The notes beneath the pieces were generated by a model. That model was not told the DNA's origin and made no database searches. It was given only the letters and a program-made list of their open reading frames with translations. DNA of 64,000 nt from DMER64 sp964554535 (GTDB lineage: Bacteria; Bacteroidota; Bacteroidia; Bacteroidales; UBA932), in NCBI GenBank assembly GCA_964554535.1, contig CAZKPB010000009.1, positions 1 through 64,000 on the forward strand. Direction: 5' to 3'. Below are positions 23,980 to 34,500 of the stretch, in pieces (the first letter of the stretch is position 1; every line of letters begins with the position of its first letter). The position numbers and the translations under genes are program-made.

Positions 23980-24690
23980 ATGACAAACCTATCACGCTCT
24001 GTGGCCTTGTGCTGCGCCCTTTTGTGGTTTTTTGCACCTTCGGCCGCAGGACAGGACTATCAACCTATCATTGACCATTATTCCCAAGAGGCTGACGTCT
24101 ACTCCCCCATCTATAACGGTAAATTTCCCCCGCAATACCACAGTCGCTACCTGGGCACCTTCTATCTGGATTCAGAGGAATTCCTCCCCGGGACGGTAGT
24201 GTACAACGGGAAACTCTATACAGATGTGGAGCTCAATCTGAACGCTCACCTGGACGAGCTATACATTGTCATCCGCAAATACCACACCCAATCCGTAATG
24301 TTGAAAGACTACGTCAGCGAATTCACCATCGGTGACAAAGCCTTTACCAAAATTCTGTTCAAAGACTGGCCCGGTGCCCCGCGCGAAGGTTATTTTCAAG
24401 TACTGCATAACGGAGAAAGAATCAAAGTATTCAAATGGACCCACAAATCCTATAACAAGGCCAATCCTTCCGAGACGCAAGCTTCCTATGTCTTTGATTC
24501 CAGATTTTTCTACTATGTAGTCAAAGACGGGGTGTTCATCCCCGTCAAGAACAAAGGTTCGTTCCTTAAAGCTTTAAGCTCACACAAAAAAGAGGTTAAA
24601 GACTATATAGGGCAACATAAACTTATCTTAAAAAAAGAGGCAAGAGACCAGTCTTTTGCCGCTTGCGCTGCTTATTATGAAACGCTGTAA
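23980..24690 (+). CDS. Secreted protein of unknown function, partner of TonB receptor
   Basis: 236 residues with a signal peptide (hydrophobic core CCALLWFFAPSAAGQ, cleavage near 24). The mature protein is rich in Tyr and Lys (KFPPQYHSRYLGTFYLDSE, IKVFKWTHKSYN) and has no motif I recognise with certainty; length and pattern recall hypothetical periplasmic Bacteroidota proteins. It is the first of four same-strand genes and its last 14 bp overlap the start of the TonB-dependent receptor gene, so translational coupling and a shared role are likely. A -7 box TACTTTTG (23950-23957) precedes it, without a good -33 box. Confidence 0.75.
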   Translation: MTNLSRSVALCCALLWFFAPSAAGQDYQPIIDHYSQEADVYSPIYNGKFPPQYHSRYLGTFYLDSEEFLPGTVVYNGKLYTDVELNLNAHLDELYIVIRKYHTQSVMLKDYVSEFTIGDKAFTKILFKDWPGAPREGYFQVLHNGERIKVFKWTHKSYNKANPSETQASYVFDSRFFYYVVKDGVFIPVKNKGSFLKALSSHKKEVKDYIGQHKLILKKEARDQSFAACAAYYETL

Positions 24691-27439
24691 TCTTCTATTC
24701 ATCGGCTTCCTGATGACCTTCACGCCCCTGCTGCACGCACAGGAAACAGACAGGGATTACCGACTGCGCTACATCACCGTAGACTCTCTCGTACAAATTC
24801 TGGAAAGCCAGACGCCCTACCGTTTCTATTACTCGGACCACCAGACGGACACCCTGCTTATAAGTATTTCCACTCAAGGGGGAAATACACTCAGCGTATT
24901 GGATGCCGAGCTGCGCAAGTACGGTTTTTCACTCAGCCGTGCCCGGGGCAACCAATTGTACATTATTAAGGGGACGGCTCCGCAAACAAGCTTGCCCGTT
25001 GACTTTTACCAGGCCCGTCAGGATTTGGACATTGCCTCGCAAGGCTACGCGGCCCAGCAGGATCTACAGGCCGCCGCCACAGCAGCCGACTCGGAAAACC
25101 GCCTGTACACCTTGGGAGACCCTCAGCAAGCCGACCTTCCCGGCGAGGTACGTCTTACCGGATACCTGCGCGACCGCCTTACCGGCCAGCCGGTGCCCGG
25201 CATCAGCATCTTCTCTGAGGACAAAAAAAGCTATGGACAATCAGACACTTACGGATTTTACTCCATGACTCTTCCCCGCGGTTACACCACCGTGATGATA
25301 CAGGGTTTCGGCTACAAGGAATCGCACCGCGACCTGCGCATCTTCTCTGACAGTGCCCTGGATATCAATATTGAAGAGGAAGTTTACGCCCTGCAGGGCA
25401 TTGTCATATCGGCCGAGAAAATGGAAAACGTGCGCAACGTGCAGATGGGCGTAGAGAAAGTGCGTGCCGACCGCATCCGCCACGTCCCCATGGCCTTTGG
25501 CGAGGCCGATGTAATCAAAGTGGTCCTGACCCTGCCCGGTGTCAAATCGGTAGGTGAAGTCTCCGGCGGATTCAACGTCCGTGGCGGTGCCGCAGACCAG
25601 AACCTGATTCTGTTCAACGAGGGTACGGTCTACAACCCATCCCACCTGTTCGGACTGTTTTCTCTGTTCAACAACGACATTGTCAGCAATATAGAACTGT
25701 ACAAAAGTTCCATTCCGTCGCGTTACGGCGGCCGCATATCTTCCGTACTGGAAGTCAACTCGCGCGAGGGCAACAAAAACAAATTCACCGGTTCGGCCGG
25801 TATAGGTATCCTTACCAGCAAAGTAAATGTGGAAGGACCCATTGTGAAAGAAAAGACTTCCTTTATTCTGGCAGCCCGCACCACTTATTCCGACTGGATA
25901 TTCGGTCTTATTCCGGAAAACAGCGGTTATAGTGACGGCACGGCCAACTTTTACGACCTCAATGCCGGTATCAGCCACAAATTCAATGATAAAAACTTCC
26001 TGTATGTAAACGGATACTATTCCCGCGACCATTTCTCTTTTGACAACTTGAGTTCCTACAAATACAACAACGCCAACGCTTCCGTCAAATTCCGCAGCGT
26101 ACTGAGCGACCGCGCCCAACTGGTGGTTTCCGGAGCCTACGACCAGTACAACTACAAGAACCGTGATACCTCGTACGCTACTGCGGCCTACCAAATGTCT
26201 TACAAATTACAGCAGGTAACCTTGAAAGCCGACTACACCCTTCGCCTGCAACAGACACACAAACTCAGCATAGGGGCCAATGCGTATTACTACCGGATCA
26301 ACCCGGGAAACTACGAACCCTTCGACAACAAATCCTTAGTCACGGAAAAGTATGTGGACAGGGAGCAGGCCATTGACGCCGCCCTCTATGTGGACGACAC
26401 CTGGGATATCACCCCGGATTTCTCCGTGGAAGCCGGTTTGCGTTATAACTTCTATTCGGCATTGGGGCCCAAGACCTACAACTTGTATGACCCTGCCATG
26501 CCGCCCTCACTGGAGACCCTCACCGGAAGCAAAAAAGTGGAACCGGGAAAAATGGTCAAACCTTATAGCGGTCCCGAATTGAGAGCCTCCCTCAGGTACA
26601 GCATCACGCCCACCCTGTCGCTAAAGGCCGGTTTCAACAGTATGCGCCAGAACATTCATATGCTCTCCAACACGGCCGTCATCTCGCCCACCGATATTTG
26701 GAAACTGTCCGACGCCAATATCCGTCCGCAGAGCGGATGGCAGGCCGCCGCCGGAGTCTACAAAAACTTTTTAAACAATACGCTGGAATGTTCCATTGAA
26801 GGCTATTACAAACAGATGAACCACTATCTGGATTATGCGGCCTCGGCCCAACTGCTTATGAACCCGCACGTGGAAACAGACGTCATTGACACCAAAGGCA
26901 AGGCCTACGGTGTGGAACTGATGCTCAAGCGCACCCTGGGCCGGCTCAACGGATGGCTTTCCTACACATACTCCCGCACCCAGTTGCGCCAAAACGACTC
27001 GGGCACGGGCTTACTGGTCAATAACGGCAACTGGTATCCGGCCGCCTACGACAAACCGCACGACGTCAAACTGGTGGGCAACTTTATGTTCACTCACCGC
27101 TTCAGCTTGTCGGCCAATGTGGATTATGCCACCGGACGTCCCATCACCCTGCCCGTGGGTACTTATTATTATCAGGGAGGCTGGCGCCTGTATTACACCG
27201 ACCGCAATGCCGGACGCATCCCCGACTATTTCAGATTGGACATAGCCTTCAACATTGAACCTTCCCATAAGCTTACCCTCCTCACACACAGCTCGGTGAC
27301 CATTGGAATTTACAATGTGACAGGCCGCAAAAACCCCTATTCCGTATTCTACAAGACAGAAGACGGACACATCAAATCCTATATGCTTTCCGTATTGGGA
27401 AGCCCCATACCCTACATCACCTACAACATTAAATTCTAA
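24677..27439 (+). CDS. TonB-dependent outer-membrane receptor with STN-like and carboxypeptidase-like domains
   Basis: 920 residues from the ATG at 24677, which gives a clean signal peptide (MKRCNLLFIGFLMTFTPLLHAQ). Residues about 30-105 resemble an STN/DUF4974 domain (ITVDSLVQILESQ...YRFYYS), suggesting contact with an anti-sigma factor or energy-coupling partner. A carboxypeptidase-regulatory-like domain follows near 165-250 (GYLRDRLTGQPVPGISIFSEDKKSYGQ), then the plug (GGFNVRGGAADQNLILFNEG) and a 22-strand-type beta-barrel ending in IPYITYNIKF. It differs from SusC: the next gene is DUF4249, not SusD. The cargo is unknown; siderophore, peptide or glycan uptake are all possible. Confidence 0.9.
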   Translation: MKRCNLLFIGFLMTFTPLLHAQETDRDYRLRYITVDSLVQILESQTPYRFYYSDHQTDTLLISISTQGGNTLSVLDAELRKYGFSLSRARGNQLYIIKGTAPQTSLPVDFYQARQDLDIASQGYAAQQDLQAAATAADSENRLYTLGDPQQADLPGEVRLTGYLRDRLTGQPVPGISIFSEDKKSYGQSDTYGFYSMTLPRGYTTVMIQGFGYKESHRDLRIFSDSALDINIEEEVYALQGIVISAEKMENVRNVQMGVEKVRADRIRHVPMAFGEADVIKVVLTLPGVKSVGEVSGGFNVRGGAADQNLILFNEGTVYNPSHLFGLFSLFNNDIVSNIELYKSSIPSRYGGRISSVLEVNSREGNKNKFTGSAGIGILTSKVNVEGPIVKEKTSFILAARTTYSDWIFGLIPENSGYSDGTANFYDLNAGISHKFNDKNFLYVNGYYSRDHFSFDNLSSYKYNNANASVKFRSVLSDRAQLVVSGAYDQYNYKNRDTSYATAAYQMSYKLQQVTLKADYTLRLQQTHKLSIGANAYYYRINPGNYEPFDNKSLVTEKYVDREQAIDAALYVDDTWDITPDFSVEAGLRYNFYSALGPKTYNLYDPAMPPSLETLTGSKKVEPGKMVKPYSGPELRASLRYSITPTLSLKAGFNSMRQNIHMLSNTAVISPTDIWKLSDANIRPQSGWQAAAGVYKNFLNNTLECSIEGYYKQMNHYLDYAASAQLLMNPHVETDVIDTKGKAYGVELMLKRTLGRLNGWLSYTYSRTQLRQNDSGTGLLVNNGNWYPAAYDKPHDVKLVGNFMFTHRFSLSANVDYATGRPITLPVGTYYYQGGWRLYYTDRNAGRIPDYFRLDIAFNIEPSHKLTLLTHSSVTIGIYNVTGRKNPYSVFYKTEDGHIKSYMLSVLGSPIPYITYNIKF

Positions 27440-27448
27440 GGCACAGTT

Positions 27449-28609
27449 ATGAAAAGTACACATTCAATTTCTCTGATACTATTGTGCTGCAGTCTTTTTT
27501 CTTCCTGCATAGTTCCCTTTGAGCCTAAAGAATTGATTGCGGCAGACCCTGTATTGGTGGTGGAAGGCAATATTTCACTGGAAGCTCCTTTTGATATTGT
27601 GGTTTCACGTACCGTACCTCTGTCGCAGGGCAATGTGCCGTTGGCAGAGGAGGGTGCCAAAGTGGAAGTGGTGGACCAGAACGGCAAAATCTATTCCGCG
27701 GAAAGTGAAGTTACCATTGGACGACATTCCTTTGACATTTCCGGTTTGTCCTTGGACCAACAGATTAAATATTTCCTGCGCATCACCACGGCAGACAATG
27801 TAGTTTACGAATCCGAACCGCAACTGCCCATACATACGCCTCCTTTTGAAGTCACCTACGTACAAGATGACGCTAAACGCGAGATGCGCCTTATGGTCAA
27901 TTCATTTGACGTCGGCGGAAATTCAAAATACTATATGTGGTCATACAAAGAAACGTGGGATTACACTACATTATACACGGCATACTGTATGTTTGACAAC
28001 GTGGCGGGGCTGATTGACCTTAACGGAACTCCTTATATGCACCGATGCTGGGGCATCCGCTATTCCTCCGACCTGTATCTTGCCAACACGGACAAACTGA
28101 GCGAAGACCGTATCAGAGACCTGGTCATTCAGACCATTCCATACGGGGACAACAGTATCACCGAATATTATATGATTTCCGTAACGCAAACCGTTTTGTC
28201 CGAACCCGCCTACAGGTATATGGAAAACATGCGCAAGAACTCCAATGACATTGGAGGCCTCTTCTCTCCCCAGCCCAACGAGGTGCAAGGGAACATCACG
28301 TGCATCACCCATCCCGATCTGCCGGCCGTCGGTTACGTACTGGTAGGCACCGGTCAGTCGCAAACCTTGCTGGTAGACTGCACCCACCTGCCCCCGGTCA
28401 AAGAGTACACTCCCATTGATACCACCATGTCCCTGAGAAGCCCCATCTACGAACTACGAAAACTCTACAATGAGGGCTTCAGACCTTACTACATAGATTT
28501 TATGGCCAGCTCCTCTCAATGGACTGAAACGCGCTGCGTGGACTGCCGTGCCCGCGGTGGTAGCCCGGTAGTGCCCGATTACTGGCCCGAATTCCTTCCC
28601 AGACTTTAA
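27449..28609 (+). CDS. DUF4249 lipoprotein
   Basis: 386 residues with lipobox LFSSC (Cys near 17), so surface or periplasm-facing. The DUF4249 N-terminus LVVEGNISLEAPFDIVVSRTVPL and the central YMWSYKETWDY segment fit the family, and the C-terminus carries two cysteine-containing stretches (ETRCVDCRARGGSP, a CxxC). DUF4249 genes regularly sit next to TonB-dependent receptors and are presumed accessory lipoproteins, analogous in position to SusD. It starts 10 bp after the receptor gene and ends 12 bp before the next gene. Confidence 0.88.
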   Translation: MKSTHSISLILLCCSLFSSCIVPFEPKELIAADPVLVVEGNISLEAPFDIVVSRTVPLSQGNVPLAEEGAKVEVVDQNGKIYSAESEVTIGRHSFDISGLSLDQQIKYFLRITTADNVVYESEPQLPIHTPPFEVTYVQDDAKREMRLMVNSFDVGGNSKYYMWSYKETWDYTTLYTAYCMFDNVAGLIDLNGTPYMHRCWGIRYSSDLYLANTDKLSEDRIRDLVIQTIPYGDNSITEYYMISVTQTVLSEPAYRYMENMRKNSNDIGGLFSPQPNEVQGNITCITHPDLPAVGYVLVGTGQSQTLLVDCTHLPPVKEYTPIDTTMSLRSPIYELRKLYNEGFRPYYIDFMASSSQWTETRCVDCRARGGSPVVPDYWPEFLPRL

Positions 28610-28621
28610 ACTGCGTTTTTG

Positions 28622-30328
28622 ATGAAGAAAATACTGCTTTTCCTATGCCTGGGGCTTTGTACCACCCCTCTGCTGCAAGCCCGGCAACAACACCCTTTGC
28701 GTGAACGAATTTACGTGAGCACAGACAAAGAATGTTACCTATGCGGTGAAAATATGTGGCTTTCGCTTTTCTGTTTTGACCTGGAATCGGGCACACCGTC
28801 CAATGCCAGCGCTGTGGCCTACATTGAATTGCAAGACCTTGCGCAAACCCGCCTGAGCGCCAAAGCCGCCTTGAAAAAAGGCCGAGGCAGCGCCTGCCTT
28901 GCCCTGCCGGCCAACCTGCCTACCGGCACTTACTGCCTTACCGTATATACCAGGTATCAGTATGCCGAGGCCCCCGGCACCCTCTTCCGCAAAATCATCA
29001 CCCTGTACAACCCGTTGGTCAGTGCCCGTACCCAAACGGTAGCCGTGAACGATACCCTGCAACCCGCCCCTCAGACCTCACGGATGCAGGAAAGCTTCGG
29101 CTCGCTTGAGATACAGCCTTCCGCACCCTCGGTGGCCCCGCGTCAGCCTTTTACCCTTACCATTACCAACCCCTTGGCACAAATCGCGCAAACCAGCGTA
29201 TCGGTATACCGCACGGAAACGTTGAATTACGTACAAAATTCCTCGGTGGCCCAGTACCTGCAGTCACTTTCCAAAGACAACCTTAAGCCTGTTTCCGGAA
29301 AGGAAACGGTAGACTATGCCGGTGAGATTCTGATGGGGCACATAGAAAAAGACCAGATTCCCGTCACCGACGTATCCAATTTAGGTCTGCGTGCCGGCCT
29401 GGCCATTGCCGGCCCCCAGATACAATTTTTTCTGGGAGAGATATCCGAAAACGGACAGGCCCGCTTTTTCACCTCAAACCTTTATGGGGACGGGGTACTG
29501 GTGAGTCAGGTGACGTCTTCTGTGGACAGCGGTCTGTACCGTCTGGTACTTGACTCTGTATTTGCCCACAAATTGCCGGAAACCCTTCCCACACTTTATA
29601 TCAATCCCAATCAGAAAGAAGAGTTGCTGCAACGTAGTATGGACGTGCAATTGATGAACGCCTACCGGCTGGATACGCTGCACCGCGCCCGGCAACTTTT
29701 CCGCAACCTGCTTTATCAGGATGAAGGCGTGGAATATAAACTGGACGAATACACCCGTTTTCCCGTGATGCGTGATGTGATCATAGAATTTGTGAAGGAG
29801 GCACGCTGGCGCTCGGACAAAGACGGCGGACACCTATTGCAGGTAAGCATTAAAGATGCCCTTGGCGTGCCCACCTTTATGCCCGAACTGACCCAATCTC
29901 TGGTACTGCTGGACGGCATCCCGGTGAACGACCACGAAAAGATTTACAACTACGATCCCACTCAGATAGAAAGCATCACCCTATACCCGCACCAGTATGC
30001 CTATGGCTACATCTATTACAGTGGTCTGGTGTTTATCAAGACCTACAAAGGCAAGGCCGATAATCTGGATTTGGGTAAAACCGTACGTCTGCAGGATTTT
30101 CAGGGAGTACAAAGCCCCCGGGATTTTCTGAGCGGCACCACCACCGAACATTTGCCCGACATCCGTCCCACCCTGTACTGGAACCCATCGGTCACGTTAC
30201 AGGGCGGAGAAAGCACTGCACTGCAACTGCTTGCATCCGACTGCATTGGAGACTACACCATTGTGGTGGAAGGGATGACTGAGGACGGGAAACCGTTACG
30301 CAGCGTATCGCGCATTACCGTCCGGTAA
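28622..30328 (+). CDS. Secreted MG2-like protein of the DUF4249 receptor cluster
   Basis: 568 residues from ATG 28622 (a TTG sits one codon upstream). It has a signal peptide (MKKILLFLCLGLCTTPLLQA) and an N-terminal MG2-like beta domain (ERIYVSTDKECYLCGENMWLSLFCFD...LPTGTYCLTVYTRY), resembling the alpha-2-macroglobulin MG2 repeat. The middle region (about 380-470) resembles a TonB-plug-like LDGIPVNDHEKIYNYDPTQIESI stretch without a barrel. Such proteins often follow DUF4249 genes in Bacteroidota; a periplasmic or surface scaffold role is inference. Its 3' end overlaps the convergent TolC-type gene by 14 bp. Confidence 0.72.
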   Translation: MKKILLFLCLGLCTTPLLQARQQHPLRERIYVSTDKECYLCGENMWLSLFCFDLESGTPSNASAVAYIELQDLAQTRLSAKAALKKGRGSACLALPANLPTGTYCLTVYTRYQYAEAPGTLFRKIITLYNPLVSARTQTVAVNDTLQPAPQTSRMQESFGSLEIQPSAPSVAPRQPFTLTITNPLAQIAQTSVSVYRTETLNYVQNSSVAQYLQSLSKDNLKPVSGKETVDYAGEILMGHIEKDQIPVTDVSNLGLRAGLAIAGPQIQFFLGEISENGQARFFTSNLYGDGVLVSQVTSSVDSGLYRLVLDSVFAHKLPETLPTLYINPNQKEELLQRSMDVQLMNAYRLDTLHRARQLFRNLLYQDEGVEYKLDEYTRFPVMRDVIIEFVKEARWRSDKDGGHLLQVSIKDALGVPTFMPELTQSLVLLDGIPVNDHEKIYNYDPTQIESITLYPHQYAYGYIYYSGLVFIKTYKGKADNLDLGKTVRLQDFQGVQSPRDFLSGTTTEHLPDIRPTLYWNPSVTLQGGESTALQLLASDCIGDYTIVVEGMTEDGKPLRSVSRITVR

Positions 30329-31592
30329 CCTGCATATAGACGCTGCGGGAGAGTTGGTACTTTTTAAAGGCTTCCACCCGGTCGTCGTAACTGACCTGTA
30401 AAAGACCTTCTGCAGCCAGCAGTTCGGTAAGACTGACCGTACCGGCTTTGAAATATTCTCGGTTTAAGCGGGCGTTTTCTTCTGAAGCCTCCACAGAAAC
30501 ACAGGCCAGCTGCCATTGTTCATATGACTCCACAAAAGAACCCCACGCCTGCTGAATCTGCATAAGTAACTGCTGGTGTCCGTCTTCCTGTTGAATTTCG
30601 GCCCGTTGCTGGTCAATCTTCTTCTGTTTGATGGCATAGGTGCCCCGCCACCAGTCAGAAATGGGTACCTGCACACCGGCCACCAACGCTCCATTCCAAT
30701 GGTCCTTGTCCAGCAGGTTCTCATAGTAATAGGCCGCACCTACCGCCACTTTAGGCATATAGTTGCTGACTTCTATACGCTTGCGCAATTGCGCGGCCCG
30801 CACATTCACCTTGAGTAATTCATATTCAGTACGCCCGGCAAGGGCTTCCAGCGGTTCCATATAATCATCCTGCGGCGCGGAGGGGATTATCAGGGAAGGC
30901 ACTACAATATCAAAACCGTCCAGCGAATCCACGCGGTAACCCAACTGACGCGCCAACGCCATAGTACATAAAGAAATCCCGTTTTCCAGTTCTACATTCT
31001 GGCTCTTCAGCTTATTACGCTGCAATACCACTTTGAGCACATCGTTCTGCCCCAGCACCCCGGCTTCTTTGCCACGGGTAACGTCCTTGTACAGCGAATC
31101 CAGTACGTTCTGCATAACGGCCACCGTCTTGCGACTTTCGTACAGGGTGACCAGTGTCCAGTAGTATTCATCTGTCTGGGCCAGCACCTGATCTTCACTC
31201 TGGCGGGTAAACAGCCGGCTGGCTTGAACCCCTACATTAGCCAGTTTATTGGAATACAAAATCTTGCCCCCCATAAACACCGGTTGCAACGCCATAGCGC
31301 TGTACAACATCCCGTTTTTCAAAAAGGCCATACTTCCCAGAACCCCAAGATCCAGAGATATAACGGGATTTTCGGCTTCAAACGCTATACCCACAGCCGA
31401 CACATTGGGAAAAAAATACGTAAGTGCCTCTTTCTTAAGCAACACGGACGCTTCTTCCTGCAGTCGCATATCCTTTAGCACGGCATTGTGCTCCAACGCC
31501 ATTTTACGGCAATCCTCCCAGGTATAGGGTTGCGCTGACAATACCCCGGATATTGTAAAAATCAGTAAACAAATACTGCACAATTTTTTCAT
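30315..31592 (-). CDS. TolC-family outer-membrane efflux protein
   Basis: 425 residues: signal peptide (ICLLIFTISGVLSAQ), then two OEP repeats of long helices with interrupting beta hairpins (TWEDCRKMALEHNAVLKD near the start, VEASEENARLNREYFKAGTVSLTELLAAEGLL near the end). The mature protein should trimerise as the outer-membrane channel of the RND pump encoded just upstream (3-bp gap). This is the last gene of the efflux operon. Confidence 0.93.
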   Translation of the reverse strand: MKKLCSICLLIFTISGVLSAQPYTWEDCRKMALEHNAVLKDMRLQEEASVLLKKEALTYFFPNVSAVGIAFEAENPVISLDLGVLGSMAFLKNGMLYSAMALQPVFMGGKILYSNKLANVGVQASRLFTRQSEDQVLAQTDEYYWTLVTLYESRKTVAVMQNVLDSLYKDVTRGKEAGVLGQNDVLKVVLQRNKLKSQNVELENGISLCTMALARQLGYRVDSLDGFDIVVPSLIIPSAPQDDYMEPLEALAGRTEYELLKVNVRAAQLRKRIEVSNYMPKVAVGAAYYYENLLDKDHWNGALVAGVQVPISDWWRGTYAIKQKKIDQQRAEIQQEDGHQQLLMQIQQAWGSFVESYEQWQLACVSVEASEENARLNREYFKAGTVSLTELLAAEGLLQVSYDDRVEAFKKYQLSRSVYMQVTGR

Positions 31593-31595
31593 AGA

Positions 31596-34500
31596 CTAAA
31601 GATTTTCCGGTTCCACAATATTCATTTCCTTGTCTAATTTACGGAAGCACAACCAATAAGCTACGGGCAGTGCAAAAGTTACAAAGAACATGGCTGTCAT
31701 TGCCCCAAAACAGATGGCGGCTGCCATAGGAGCCCATAAGGTATCTCTACTTATAATCATTGGAATAACCCCCATAGACGCGGCGGCAGCCGTCAGAAAA
31801 ATGGGGCGTATTCTGCGGCAACCTGCACGGAACGCCGCTTCTTTCACGGACATTCCGTTGGCGCGCAATTGCTCGGCATAGTCAAACATGATGATTCCGT
31901 TACGAACCACAAGCCCAATAAGACTTACCAGCCCCAGGTAGGAAGTCAGACTGAATTTAAGGTCCAGAATCCAGGTGCCCACAAAAGCCCCCAAAATACT
32001 TAGGGACGTGGACCCAAGTACCAGAAGGGCCAGTGATATCTTCTGGAAATGGAACAGCAGAATCATAAAAATCATAAATACTGCTATTCCCACGCCTTTC
32101 AGAATGCCGGGCATCAAGTCCTTGTCAGCGGCATAAGAACCACCGTACTCTACGGTGACACCCTCGGGAATGGGCGTACTGTCAATCACATACTGCACCT
32201 TGTCAAACACATCGGTAGAAATGCGCCCGTAGTCCAGGTCCATCATCAACGTAAGTACGGGAAATCCGTTACGGTGTACTATCTGCGATATCTCCCATTC
32301 CGGCGAAACAGTGGCAATCTGGCGCAGCGGAACGCTCACGCCGGGCACCAGACTGTTTACATATTCATTCTGCAACGCGGCCGCGGAAGGTTTATTGCCC
32401 TCCCAGTCGGTACGCAATTTAACCGGCAGCGAATGACCGTTTCCCCAAACACTGGTTACCGGCACACCCATATATTTGGAGGCCAGATTCGTCTGCAACA
32501 GCCCCGAGTTCACCCCCAGTCTGGCGGCACCCACTTCATCCAGATCAATACGTAACGCGGACTGGAAACCGCCGTAGTCGCTCCGCACCTGCGCCACATA
32601 GGGAATCTCTCTCATTTTGGGTAACAGAGTATCCGCCAACTGCATCAGCAGCGCCTTGTCCGCGCCCTTGAGCCGGACTTCCACTTCATTGTTAGCCAGC
32701 AGAGAATAATCCAACTGCCTTACCCTTACGTAGGTATTGGCAAAATAATCCTTGAAGCGGTCCTGCAACTCCGGAACTATTTGTTCGGTAACTTTGGGAG
32801 AAGGCGTATTGACAATAAACTGCGCGTAATTGGACCCGGGCATTTGTGGGGTATAGGTGGCGTGAAAACGCGGAGAACCCTGCCCCATAAACGAGGTGAC
32901 CGAGATAATTCTGGGATCGTCCTTGATAAGCAGCCGCATGGAATCACACACCGCGGCCGTCTCGTCCAGAGAGGTGCCGGCTGGAAGATAGAATTCCACC
33001 ACAAATTGGTTGCGTTGCGCCATAGGCATAAGCCGCTTGGGCAACTTCTGATACACATAGAAAGGCAGCGTCACAATAAGGGCCACCAACAGCAATACCA
33101 CCGCGGGATGCTTAAACGCCTTGCGGAGGTTGCGCTCGTAAAAGCCTTCAAACATTTCCAGCATAGAGCGTCCCTGTCTACTCTTGCTGCGTTGCGCCTC
33201 GGCCACCTGGGCAAGGCCCTTTCGGATAGTAAAATACTGTATGTAAGGAATATACAGCATGGAAATGAGCAGAGAAACCGTCAGCGTAATGGAGATGGTC
33301 CACGGCGCCATAAAGATGAACTCCACAAAATTAGCGGGGAAGGTGAAGTAGAACGGGAAAAACGTAATACTAATGGCCAGCGTGGCCGAGAAAACCGACT
33401 TGAAGTACGTCCGTGCGGCCGTAATGGAAGCTTTCCAGCGGCTCATTCCCTGGTCCAGCAAAGTCATATAGTTGTCCATCACCACTATACTGTCATCCAC
33501 CACCATCCCCAGCACCACCAGCAGTGAAGCCAGGGTAACCGTGTTGATTTCAAATCCGCAGGCATACATAATGCCCAGCGAGATAAAAATGGTTATGGGA
33601 ATAGACGTGGCGGCCACACCGGCCACCCGTAAAGGCAACATAATGACTATCACCGCTATGACAGCCAGAATGGCAATCAACATTTCCCTCAGAAAAGTAT
33701 AGACCGACGTGTTTACCACGTGCGGCTGGTCGGCAATGCGGTACACGCTCACATCTTCCGGAAGGTCCGCTTCAAACTCTTTCAGCACCTGGTTCACCTG
33801 ACGGCCCAGGTCTACAATGTTGCGGTCCTTGGCCATTTCCATGGACAACAGCACGCATTTTTTGCCGTTGTTGGTAATGTAGCTGGACGCTTCCGTATAT
33901 TCCCGCACCACCTTGCCTATATCCTTTATCCTCAATACGTTGCCCTCATTGTCAAAATAGATGATCTGGTCCTGGATTTCCTGTTGGCTGTGAAACGAAT
34001 TGTCCAGATGAATGGGAATTTCTCCTGTCTGGGTGTCCATTGTCCCGGCCATGGTGGTAAAACCTCCGGTAAACAACTGGGCCATTACCTGTTGCGTAGT
34101 CAATTTGTACGTAGCCAGTTTGGCCTTGTCCAGATAAATGTTGATTTCTTCTTTCTGTTCTCCCAGCCGCCGCAAATTGCTGACAATGGACAGGGGACGC
34201 AGGCGGTCTTCCAGATTGTCCAGCAGGTCGGTAAGTTGCTGGTAGGTCTTGGTCTCACTCTCCAGCGTAATAAGAATGGCACTGGTTTTTCCAAAATCGT
34301 CTATTACCACCAGCGCCAACACGCCGGCCGGAAGTTGCGCCTTGAGCGTTTCCAGGTCAAGACGCAGCGACGCGAAAAATCCCTGAGGATCGTTCTCGTT
34401 CTCGTTCAGTTCCATCACAATGTACACCATCCCGTCGCGCGACATGGAGTACGTGGTGGATTTTTTGACTTGCTTATAGCTGAGAATCTTATTTTCAAGC

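Noticed and set aside
23980..28609. SusC/SusD polysaccharide utilisation locus
   Set aside because: The receptor is followed by DUF4249, not SusD, and no glycoside hydrolase is present.
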